Shown here: piece after piece, positions 38,294-60,660 of the stretch
Numbering within the stretch: the stretch's first letter is position 1
How the letters are laid out: each line of letters starts with the position of its first letter
Source of the DNA: Urechis unicinctus
Taxonomy: Eukaryota; Annelida; Polychaeta; Xenopneusta; Urechidae
DNA: 64,000 nucleotides
Direction of reading: 5' to 3'
Assembly: GCA_034190875.2 (NCBI GenBank)
Contig: CM067354.1
Location: forward strand, 3,826,815 to 3,890,814
Program-made: the position numbers and the translations under genes
Notes under the pieces: generated by a model
The model's database searches: none
Told to the model about the DNA's origin: nothing
The model's input: the letters and a program-made list of their open reading frames with translations, nothing else

Positions 38294-39382
38294 AAAACGA
38301 GGGGAAAATAGGGGTTTCCATCTACGTAATAGAAGAATTCCCTGTGGAAATCTCTACAACAGCCAATCCGTAGCCAGTATATCATTGATCGCCCTGCGAG
38401 GGATAAGCGAGAGACCCAAGCTGCGGTCTGCGGACATCGGCCCACGCCTACCGCTTGGGATTGCCATCCGACAATCTCTGCATTTCCCTGAGCTATCTAT
38501 CATGGGTAATCGCAAGTTCATGCGCAAAAAATCCAATCTAATTTGACAAACTAAGCCTCTACATAAACATCAATGTTTAAGGTTTCCATCGTTTGTTGGA
38601 AACATTCCTGTGGGCGCAACATCATTCGTTAACTGACCTTGCTTCCGAGTTCATGCAGAGGAAATGTGCATCAATACTTTAGTTTGATGTCCCAATGCAT
38701 CAGCATGTCATGTGTGTATTATAATGTTATGCACGGGTTTTGGGGTTAACTGGACGCTTCTAAAAAAACCACTGCCTTGTGCATTCTGCCATGACTGTGT
38801 AAGCATTGATGATGGACAACTGGGATGTTTCGTTAGAAAAAGATGCACAAGTTTCCAGTCACAAACAAGCTTAAACATTCTTTTGGTGTCGGAAAACATT
38901 TGAATGCACATGTAAAAGTGTACTGTATGTACAGCGGTACAGTGCCAATGCTTATGCGTAGCAAACGTGCCATGTCTATGAGGCATACAGCTTAGGAGTG
39001 GCAGTGTGTCCTTGCACTGAACGATGCATAATGATCAGTCAGTAGCTTTGCTTGATTGATTGATTTCTACCTGTACTGACTTTAACGTCACATATAAAAT
39101 CCCTGTGCAACATACTAGCAATAAGCACACATCTTCATATCCACTGGTCAATTATAGCTAATTTGAGAAAATTATAGTGAACACCAGAGTGACCTATTTC
39201 TGGTTTTTAGAGAAAGTTACTCCTAGCATCAAAACTTGTTCTCTTGCTCATATATACTAATATAGTCACTCACAGCAAGTTAATACACTGTTAGTGTTTG
39301 CACTATTACTTTTCTACTTATATGGTGTCATTATCCAAACAAGGTGCTGTGGAAACCTGATATATAACTGATTTGGTTTCAG

Positions 39383-39397
39383 ATGAATTGGGTGTGA
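39383..39397 (+). promoter_or_regulatory. Candidate 4-codon upstream ORF in the EFL1 leader
   Basis: ATG AAT TGG GTG TGA begins right after the splice acceptor at 39382 and stops 6 bases before the EFL1 ATG at 39404. If the leader exon starts at 39383, scanning ribosomes would meet this uORF first, which could lower EFL1 translation. This is inference. Confidence 0.5.
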
Positions 39398-39403
39398 GTC
39401 AAC

Positions 39404-52345
<12,942 letters not shown>

Positions 52346-52373
52346 GCCCATTTTACTTGATTGGGTTATAGTC

Positions 52374-52379
52374 AATAAA
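52374..52379 (+). terminator. EFL1 polyadenylation signal
   Basis: AATAAA lies 29 bases after the EFL1 stop codon, so the 3' untranslated region is very short. Confidence 0.75.
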
Positions 52380-52970
52380 AGTTTAGGCAACTCAAACAAC
52401 TATCTGTGTTTGCTTTCTTGGCTGGCAGATTCAGACGAGTGAGTGTTGGCGAGATTAATACTGTGTGTATAAGCAGCAAATGTTTATGTGTATGTAGTAG
52501 TTCCTTGTGTGATTGGTGTGAAATCTTTAATTAACACACGTTCTTGAGAGACTTCTCACTCAGGAGAACGTGTGTATGCATGTATTTCTGTATAGGCTTG
52601 AATGTGTAGCCATTAAGTAGGGTATTCACGGTGATATGCTGATGGTTATATGCATCATGTATCAATTGTAAAGGTGCTTGATAAGAAATGATGAATCAAA
52701 TGTAACACTACCATGAATGGACGCTAAATTATCAAGAACAAGACAACCATTATTATCTTTGATACAGATTCATGAAATATTTCTTACCTGATTTAACCTT
52801 TGCCAGAAAGACTTTGTCAAAGACGTGTATATGTATTTATGCATGTATAGATGTATTTTTACATGGCTTGGTATCATTGAGTGTACTATTGTTTATGACC
52901 AAAGTTGTAAAGATTGAACCTGTAAAGATGACGAATGTTTGGCCATAACTAAGGAAGGCATGGGTGTCAT

Positions 52971-53025
52971 TAGCCCTACAAGACGTCTGAGTAGACATAT
53001 TTATATTACCGCTCGACCGGAGCTA
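52971..53025 (-). mobile_element. 55-bp palindromic micro-element with an exact 9-bp duplication
   Basis: The insertion is flanked by GGGTGTCAT at 52962-52970 and 53026-53034. On the minus strand it reads TAGCTCCGGTCGAGC, GGTAATATAAATATGTC, TACTCAGACGTCTTGTAGGG and CTA. The ends are TAGC..GCTA. This is the cleanest copy of the family. Confidence 0.9.
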
Positions 53026-53509
53026 GGGTGTCATAAGCAAATGAATCGGTTGTGTGAGGTTGCAAGACGGGAAACGGTAAAAGAATCAAATGGAATTCAA
53101 CATTGAATCAAAGAATGTACAGTACGAGAGATCAGGAACAAAATGATGATAATTTGAGTGGAAGTGACAGTATCGGGAGCACGATATCGAGCCTCAGAAC
53201 CTGGCCGCCTGCAGACTGAATACACAACGGGTTGGTGGAGAAAAACTAGCTGTTAACAGCAGAGTCTGATTTATGCAAATATTAATGAACTAAAAGAGAG
53301 TATGGCTGGAAATATTGTTATTTGACTGAGTGTATGTCTTGGGTATCGAATTATAGTCGTTAGTAGCAACTAGGCTGTGATCCTGTGTAATATATGACTA
53401 GCAGTGAGTGTGACTCTGAGGATAGTCACTGCCAGGGAGCACGTCGTCCTCAAAGGATCTTTTACATCCCTTTTCACAGATGGGACCGCCATTTTACGTG
53501 ATCATCCGA

Positions 53510-53811
53510 GGGGGGGGGGGGGGGGGGGCACTTAAGTGTATAGAGGTAGTATATATGTGCCGCGCGACGGGGTATGCTTTTTCGGCCTCTCGACTTGTAT
53601 GACGGGTTTTTGGGCCTCATACTTGTACGACGGGGTATGTTTTTCAGCTTCAATCTGTACGACGGGTTATACATTTGCATAATACCTTGTACGACGGGGT
53701 ATGTTTTTGGCCATTTTGACCTTGTACGACGGGTACGGGTTTTCAAGGTCCCGCGGCACACCCCTATCCAGAATAAGGCCAAGTGCCCCCCCCCCCCCCC
53801 CCCCCCCCCCC
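53510..53811. mobile_element. 302-bp fold-back element with G-run and C-run ends and an inner tandem repeat
   Basis: The left end is 19 G then CACTT, with GTGCCGCGCGACGGGGTATG about 30 bp further in. The right end is the reverse complement pattern (GTCCCGCGGCAC.. AAGTG then 26 C). Between them are five diverged units of TTGTACGACGGGGTATGTTTTT. The paired ends suggest a non-autonomous transposon or fold-back element. No target-site duplication was found, and run lengths may be assembly-dependent. Confidence 0.65.
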
Positions 53812-53839
53812 ACCCCGGGGTTACGCGTAACCAGTCAGG

Positions 53840-53891
53840 TAGCCGCGCACGACGGTAATATAAATATATACCTAAACGTCGTGCACGGCTA
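53840..53891 (+). mobile_element. 52-bp palindromic micro-element with an exact 9-bp duplication
   Basis: TAGCCGCGCACGACG and CGTCGTGCACGGCTA form 15-bp arms with one mismatch around GGTAATATAAATATATACC and TAAA. CCAGTCAGG flanks both sides (53831-53839 and 53892-53900). It is nearly identical to copy A at 19.3 kb. It lies 29 bp from the fold-back element. Confidence 0.92.
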
Positions 53892-54535
53892 CCAGTCAGG
53901 TTATTACACCTAGTCATAGGGATCGAATAGTTTATTTGACTGATGTTGTTGTTGTTTATTCAAATTATGGTGGTTTTGGCAGCTTTGGCCATGTACCACT
54001 ATTTGACCGAGTCACATCCAACCGCTTTCATGTGGCGCGGAAACACTGACGAACGCAATGGTACTATGATTGTGTACCCGGTGAAATGATTAATATATTT
54101 TTAAATTCAAGCAAATATATTAGGTCATAACGTGCGATATCAACACGTGCTGTGTCCTTCACCGTATTGCAAGTACACCGCCCAGAGAGGCTGTAGGCTT
54201 CTAGTGAAAATTTCACGCAGGGCTAAAAAAACATGCTGCTTACTCTCCAGCGAATACATTCTTCGGGGGATGTTGGTAGATATCATAACAGCCGGTTTCG
54301 AAAAAAGTAACGCCCAATCAATAATTGCCTGCAGCCAGGCCAGGCCAGGCTCCATCGTCGGTGTAGGAGGCGGCCATGGCGAACCCTCCCACCGTACCCT
54401 ATCCTACAGAGGTGCATATTTAGGCATCTTAGTATTAATCTAGACGAAGAAGACCTATTTCCCAGGTTTCACCACCCATATTGAAACTATCTGATTTGAT
54501 TACGTTTGGAAGGGCTTTGGTGTATTGGCCGCAGC

Positions 54536-54589
54536 ATGGTCCATTGGGTAGCCGTCTTGGCTAGTGGGGCATCTGGACTTGCATTCATG
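54536..54589 (+). other. Possible 18-codon first exon (unsupported by a partner)
   Basis: ATG in good context (GCAGCATGG) reads MVHWVAVLASGASGLAFM and ends exactly at a GTGAGT donor. The peptide has the look of a membrane or signal segment and faintly resembles the start of TMEM256/DUF423 proteins. The next acceptor-led frame (from 54763, LAGTFTHKDVYPGN) does not continue that family, so no gene is called. Confidence 0.25.
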
Positions 54590-54777
54590 GTGAGTTGATT
54601 TGCATGTTTTTTTCCACGCCTCAACCACCGCTCTTAGAGGGTATTTTAAATGAAGTTAATGTGTCGGTACGCTACCTGTATCTGTAGGCCTATCTATCTA
54701 CACACGGACAAGCGAAATGCTCCAATTGTTCAACGTCACTAAAGTTGCTTGTTTATTGTCAGCTGGCGGGCACATTC

Positions 54778-56249
54778 ACGCATAAAGACGTGTACCCGGG
54801 GAATGTCATTGTAGGCGTATGCTTTGCATCGCGCACACTGAGTCCTCGCTCCCTCGCCACTGTTGGTGATATCTGGCCGACACTGATGTCGTTTTATTTA
54901 CGGCAAGATCAGTTTTCGCTACGACAAAGCACTGTAAAAGAGTCTCGGCACAGGTTGAGCAAAAGGTCCATGAACAATTTATCTCATAGGACTGGCATAT
55001 ACAGTCTCTTAGCACATGCCCTACTGGTAACGCAAGTATTTCGAATGTGTATTTCGGATGAAATTCATTAGATGTCAATGTCTCATTATTTTTTTTTACT
55101 TTAAATATAATGCAATGCCAAACGACGAAGTTATTATTCGTTTATAGGTTAAAGCGGAATGTCCATTATTGGCTTTCTTGTTCAAAGTACGCGACCACTT
55201 GTTTCGATTTCCTTATCATTGAACGTGATTGCCGCCACGGATCCACGTGCGTAAATGGACCTCGCTATGTTGGATAACGATAAAACTGCTTAAATCATGT
55301 GCCATAATAGTGACCTAAACATGGGGTGATTCTGGTACCTTAATCTCGGACAGGCGTTATCGCAACTGCACTCCACAGCGTGATAATTTACCGTATAAGG
55401 CTTAATAGAAACAACTGGTGATAAAATGCATCGTGATTCTATGTATATTAATACCCTCTGTTAAACTTGCGGAAGGATGCCTTTATTCTTAATAGACTAA
55501 ATCTCGTGGGTGCGCGTGCATGTACGCATAAAGACGTGTACCCGGGGAATGCCATTGTAGGCGTATGCTTTGCATTGCGCACACTGAGTCCTCGCTCCCT
55601 CGCCACTGTTGGTGATATCTGGCCGACACTGATGTCGTTTTATTTACGGCAAGATCAGTTTTCGCTACGACAAAGCACTGTAAAAGAGTCTCGGCACAGG
55701 TTGAGCAAAAGGTCCATGAACAATTTATCTCATAGGACTGGCATATACAGTCTCTTAGCACATGCGCTACTGGTAACGCAGGTATTTCGAATGTGTATTT
55801 CGGATGAAATTCATTAGATGTCAATGTCTGATTATTTTTTTTTACTTTAAATATAATATAATGCCAAAACGACGAAGTTATTATTCGTTTATAGGTTAAA
55901 GCGGAATGTCCATTATTGGCTTTCTTGTTCAAAGTACGCGACCACTTGTTTCGATTTCCTTATCATTGAACGTGATTGCCGCCACGGATCCACGTGCGTA
56001 AATGGACCTCGCTATGTTGGATAACGATAAAACTGCTTAAATCATGTGCCATAATAGTGACCTAAACATGGGGTGATTCTGGTACCTTAATCTCGGACAG
56101 GCGTTATCGCAACTGCACTCCACAGCGTGATAATTTACCGTATAAGGCTTAATAGAAACAACTGGTGATAAAATGCATCGTGATTCTATGTATATTAATA
56201 CCCTCTGTTAAACTTGCGAAAGGGTGCCTTTATTGTTAATAGACTAAAT
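54778..56249. repeat. 746-bp-period tandem duplication (two copies of about 725 bp)
   Basis: 54778-55502 and 55524-56249 are direct repeats with about ten differences by eye, separated by 21 bases. Both contain the same open frame of about 90 codons (HKDVYPGN..IVGVCF..), which resembles nothing I know. The pair could be two units of a satellite or one recent segmental duplication. Confidence 0.93.
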
Positions 56250-56742
56250 AGAAAACATGGAAGAAGTTCATGCCCCTAGGATGTAAGAACACAGATCATT
56301 TAAACGGTGTAATGAACATGGGCTTTAAGAAATTTTTAGCTTGGGTGAGAAATGAATCCACTCAAGATCACAGAAAATGTCAAATGGCATATGAAAGAAG
56401 TCCTACATTATCAAATGATTAAGCAAATTTACGAGTACACTGTGGGGCAGTTTCAACAAACGTGCTTTTCATTTGTGTGGGCGACTACGGTAAATTGCGC
56501 GGGCTTGTCCGTTCGCCCGTAACATCATCAGTTAGTTATATAAATAGTAGCACTTGTTAGTGATCTTGATTGGAGAGAAGCAACAGAATTGGGTGTATTT
56601 TATTAACAAAGGTAGGTTAAATGATCATGGGGAAAAGTGTAGCTTGAAATTGTCACGATAGCATCCTTTGCATTGTAAAGGAGACAGTTTGACCATCCAC
56701 GTGTGCCGCACTATGGTTATTTATGGGAATTATGGTTGACCG

Positions 56743-56812
56743 TAGTTCCGGTCGGATGGTAATTTAACTATATACCTCGATACCTACTCAGACGTCCTGT
56801 ACTGTAGAACTA
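56743..56812 (+). mobile_element. 70-bp palindromic micro-element with an exact 9-bp duplication
   Basis: The ends are TAGTTC..GAACTA, with GGTTGACCG on both sides (56734-56742 and 56813-56821). Inside are CCGGTCGGATGG, TAATTTAACTATATACC and CTACTCAGACGTCCTGTA. The terminal bases differ from the TAGCC copies, but the two ends remain complementary to each other. Confidence 0.88.
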
Positions 56813-57144
56813 GGTTGACCGAAATCGTGTCAGTGCATCACCACCGCGCCGCGTTAAAGAGCGCGCTTAGTTACGTGGGCGTAAAAAGGTCAGCCTAGCC
56901 TACGAACTATTCCGACCCAGATAGCAAACAATTGTCGAAGAGATGGCGAAGAAACTTCGCATCTGAAAGTGTCCGTTGAGTCTGTAGGCAAAGAAACTTC
57001 GCTTCTCTCTAATTCAACCATCATGCATGGGCGAGGTAACTTGCATATTCCGTCTGCTAGACTGCCCTCGATCTTTCATGTCCGCGCTTGGGTTGAGCAC
57101 CTTAATTGCCCAGGTGGTTTTGATGGCCTGATGCCAACTTTTAA

Positions 57145-57197
57145 TTGGTCTGTTCAAGGAATTACATATACATATAGATGTAATTCCTTGGTCTGTT
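57145..57197. mobile_element. Hairpin insertion of about 33-36 bp with a 10-bp duplication
   Basis: AAGGAATTACAT and ATGTAATTCCTT are perfect 12-bp arms around a 10-base loop, ATACATATAG. TTGGTCTGTT lies on both sides (57145-57154 and 57188-57197), overlapping the right arm. Size and duplication length resemble the TA-ended micro-elements, but the sequence is different. Confidence 0.7.
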
Positions 57198-58046
57198 GAA
57201 CCAAGTTTTGGGAGCCAGCAATCAAATCAGCTGTTGGTCTACTATACTGTGGCAACATTGAAAATCGAGAATGCATAGACGCAAGAGCTGTAAAGAGCGA
57301 AGTTCTTTTGCATAATCCTCGCTATTCCGATATCAGATTGTCAACATTCATCCTGGGCGAGGCTAGCTACTGCTGGTGTAATTAATTGAGTTAACCATTC
57401 ATGTTGCTGTCAAATGCTGGTGCTTAACACCATCAACAACTCACCAAGCCTCCTAGCTCTGTGCGGACGTACCATTTCATTCTATGTAGATATCTTGTAG
57501 GGCTACCAGCTAAATCTTATCAATTCTTCAGATAGAAATATTTTGGAATTATTTTATGAATATTGCTATAAAATACTAGCAGCCTCAAACATCGGGTTGC
57601 AATGTAATGTAATATAGGCAACGCACCTGAAGATCTAATCATTGTTATTCTGTGATATTCTTTTGTTTTTCATTGCTTGTTTGTTTACTTTAAGTAGTTC
57701 TTATTGGCACCATAGACCAACATATACTGTTCTGTACTTAGAAGATGCCAATAAATAACATTATTATTGATTGATAAACCGTGTGTTTATGGACAGTTTA
57801 CTATATGTATTTAACAAACTGGCAGTGATGGTGAGGTACTTCCCAGGGGAAACTTGCCCCAGTTGTTTTCCATGACATCACAGACAATCCTGAACTGCTG
57901 CTAGAGCTATGAGAGGCAAAGTTTCTTTGCACAGCTGGTAAATCTGAATTGCATGAGTTTACTGCATCTTACCAATAACCCTTTGTCATGAGCAGCTGGT
58001 GAGAATTGAAGTGTTCATTGAAATCACTTAAACTACAATTTCGCTT

Positions 58047-58152
58047 ACAAGACCCATAGGGATCTGCATTGGCCGTCCCGCAGCAATCATCTATGCGTAC
58101 AAAAAAAAAATTGCTGCCAGGTTGGCCAATGCAAATCCCTGTGATAAGACCA
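58047..58152. mobile_element. Imperfect hairpin (MITE-like), about 90 bp
   Basis: ATAGGGATCTGCATTGGCCG..GCAGCAAT on the left pairs with ATTGCTGC..TGGCCAATGCAAATCCCTGT on the right around an A-rich loop. The flanks ACAAGACCC and ATAAGACCA match at 7 of 9 bases, a possible decayed 9-bp duplication. Confidence 0.65.
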
Positions 58153-58624
58153 GTCTTTCTAGTTGGTATTCAACATTATTGAATGAATTAATTCAATATA
58201 TATTTTATTTATTCATTTGTCATAAATATTATTGATATCCCCACCAGTGACAAGACTGATATGTTCCCTTAGTCACTTGAGATTGTGTGAAGAGGTTCAT
58301 TGAGCTGAATGGGTGATAAAAAAGTATTTACTCTAAGCAGGTATATGATAGCTCATGTATATTCCAATATAACGATGGTGAAGAAAAACCATACCTTCGT
58401 GCATTGTGGAGAGTCAACACAACTGCTAAAATAACTTTGACAGGAGGTTTTTTTAAAACACTGGACCCACGGGTGCTTGTATAAGGGTTGGCTATGGAAG
58501 AGTCAAAGCTTGGCTATAATGGACCCGAAGATTGAAAGTTGATAAAGTCAACCTACAGTATATTGTATGATGATGGTATCAATTTCCATTCCGAACTCAA
58601 TGATTTTTTTCCCTATCAAAGGTG

Positions 58625-59530
58625 ATGCTGAGACGAGGTGTGCATCACCAAGTCATGAATCTGTTGGCGTCGCAGGTCAGGGGATCTGCTATTCGTCCAC
58701 TCTCGACGTCAGCCGTTACCAATATTGAAATCAGTCAACATCTGCAGCTGAAACCAGCTCCTGTGGATGCTTGGAGGAAAGCAAATATGACAAGACGATT
58801 AGTTTTATTCTTCCCTTGGCTTCATGCAACAAGCCGTGGTCAACAGAGATACATAGATCTCTACCACCAGAGGGGGATGGATGTCATTAGTGTTAAGTGT
58901 GAACTCAGACATTTTCTGTGGCCAAACTATGCAAGAGATGTTGCCCATGAACTTCTGAGTTACCTTTCAAGGGAACAACAAGATGTGACGGATTTCATCG
59001 TACACTCTACATCTGTAGGAGCCTTTGTTTACACAGTGGTCATGATGGAGATGGTGAAACATGCTGACAAATACCAACATATTCATGACAAAATCCAAGC
59101 TCAGGTGTATGACAGCTTAACCATGGGGGGTCTGCAGCAAATGACAACAGGCATAACACAAAATAGTAGCAATGCTATGACTAGATTAGCCATGACAGGA
59201 GCCGTCAACACATATTTCTACCTAACAAAGAAACACACAGTGGACTTCTATGAAGAAGGAGTGTCATTTTTCAAGTCTGCTCCATTGAAAACACCAGTAT
59301 TGGTGTATTACTCTCTTGACGATAAATTGTGCTGCTCCGATGACATAGAGACAATGATAAAGAAATGGCACGACTTGGGGATACCAGTCAGTGTCCAGTC
59401 CTGGCCTAGATCCACACACGCAGGGCACCTCAAACGCCATCCCCAACACTACAAGAAAGCACTTGATAACTTTCTTTCCAATATAGGAATTACCATTCTC
59501 TCACCAGAGACTACCATATCCAAATTGTGA
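58625..59530 (+). CDS. DUF829 / TMEM53-like alpha-beta hydrolase-fold protein, probably mitochondrial
   Basis: One uninterrupted coding exon of 301 codons. The ATG at 58625 lies three bases after a splice acceptor (CTATCAAAG|GTG), so an upstream non-coding exon is likely. Family landmarks in order: FFPWLHATSRGQQRYIDLYH (about 62-81), the nucleophile-elbow-like VHSTSVGAF with Ser at about 130, an acidic pair in YYSLDDKL (about 232-233), and STHAGHLKRHPQHY with histidines at about 265 and 268. The first 30 residues are rich in Arg and Ser and lack acids (LRRGVHH..RGSAIRPLSTSA), which looks like a mitochondrial presequence. The C-terminal landmarks match TMEM53. The long hydrophobic segment that TMEM53 carries is not obvious here. 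Substrate unknown. Its 3' end converges on eS17. Confidence 0.85.
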   Translation: MLRRGVHHQVMNLLASQVRGSAIRPLSTSAVTNIEISQHLQLKPAPVDAWRKANMTRRLVLFFPWLHATSRGQQRYIDLYHQRGMDVISVKCELRHFLWPNYARDVAHELLSYLSREQQDVTDFIVHSTSVGAFVYTVVMMEMVKHADKYQHIHDKIQAQVYDSLTMGGLQQMTTGITQNSSNAMTRLAMTGAVNTYFYLTKKHTVDFYEEGVSFFKSAPLKTPVLVYYSLDDKLCCSDDIETMIKKWHDLGIPVSVQSWPRSTHAGHLKRHPQHYKKALDNFLSNIGITILSPETTISKL

Positions 59531-59642
59531 TTGTACCACAGTTGACAGCAGCACTACTTGATATTCAATATTCTGCACAAATTTGCCTCTATTGATGTAT
59601 TTCGTATTTATTTATGGATGAAATTTTTACCCAAGATTTACC

Positions 59643-59648
59643 AATAAA
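59643..59648 (+). terminator. Polyadenylation signal of the DUF829 gene
   Basis: AATAAA lies about 110 bases after the stop codon, followed by a T/G-rich stretch. Confidence 0.7.
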
Positions 59649-59659
59649 GTTTGGGTCAA

Positions 59660-60660
59660 TTAATTCATAAATTAATTAATTTGTTTTCATGTTGGCTGAT
59701 CATGTTCTAGCCATACATCAGTGTTAATCAGAAGCAATAGATAACTAGATTTACACAAGTACCATATCATTTGTGTTTCATGACCTACTTTGTAACCACT
59801 TGGCATTGATTGACCGAGTTAAGGTTTTGTGTCATGGCGACAATGTACCTCGAGGGTTGAATCCTAGCATCACTTATATACAAAGCTTCACTCCCACATA
59901 AAAATCTTGCCGCTGAAATTGGGGGGATTTGACACAAATATATATTTTAAAGAACATTTAAGGCAACCATCTTTCATTTAGTGTATAGACAGCTGTTCCC
60001 CAAGTTGGCGAACAGGTCCTTATCTGAGATTCTGAACTAGTCTGAAATACTTTTTATTCAGGGTGTTGCTTAAGTTGCTTTTGTAACTTGTTTGATTCAA
60101 GCTCCCATTAACTTCGAACTGAAATTACTCGAAAGAGCAAATTGCCCTAATACAAATTTAAGATGCTTTATTTTCAGATCTTAATTTGTTTCTATTTTCG
60201 TCGTCATTAAAATAACTTTACTATCATTTGGAACCCTAATTCATCGACTATTTATCGATATAAATCATTAGAAAGTGCCTTTATACACAACTTGAGTGGA
60301 CACTCCTTATAACTATGTGTAGTTTTGAAGGATTTGTGTCAAGCTGTGAACTTACTGGGCATAAAAGTCGGTATTTGAAGCATTTAGTGCATATTCGTAT
60401 CAACTTAAGAACTTGGTATGCCAAATAGCCTTTTGGGTAATATTGTTTTCACACCAGACTCATATCATACACGTCTGGTATAGCATTCCTTGTGCCATAT
60501 GGTTACAAATTCATGTCCCCTTCAAAATATGCAAACCAGATTTAACAGACAAAATGACAGGGACATAGAGAACTCCCACCTCAAGACAAAACAATTGAAA
60601 GGAACAAAGAATCCAGATATTTTTTTTAATTGGTAAGCAGGTTATGAGGATGACAAGTGT
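59660..60660. other. Convergent intergenic region
   Basis: AT-rich sequence between the 3' ends of the DUF829 and eS17 genes. An ATTAAA (minus strand, 60625-60630) could serve as the eS17 polyadenylation signal. Nothing else was recognised. Confidence 0.5.

Larger units (their letters stand above)
36358..39403. other. Head-to-head intergenic region between SAXO and EFL1
   Basis: About 3 kb separates the two start codons and must contain both promoters and at least one untranslated EFL1 exon. A splice acceptor TTTGGTTTCAG ends at 39382, just before the EFL1 start. It also holds the 203-bp triple repeat. No other gene was recognised. Confidence 0.65.
52400..58624. other. Intergenic region between EFL1 and the DUF829 gene
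   Basis: This is rich in small palindromic insertions and a 746-bp tandem duplication, all listed separately. A TATA-like TATATAAATA at 56538 and a donor-like AAAG|GTAGGT at 56611 could mark a non-coding first exon of the DUF829 gene, which has a splice acceptor just before its ATG. This is weak inference. A hairpin without flanking duplication lies at about 52535-52580. Confidence 0.5.

Noticed and set aside
52535-52580. Hairpin ACACACGTTCT..AGAACGTGTGT downstream of EFL1
   Set aside because: Arms are good, but there is no flanking duplication and no shared core, so it is not counted as a micro-element.
54536-55071. TMEM256/DUF423-like gene (MVHWVAVLASGASGLAFM plus the following frame)
   Set aside because: The first exon is suggestive, but the next frame lacks the GAFGAHG-type motif and no later exon of the family was found. 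Kept only as a weak candidate exon.
58622-58624. GTG as start of the DUF829 protein
   Set aside because: A GTG start is not expected here. The ATG at 58625 follows directly.
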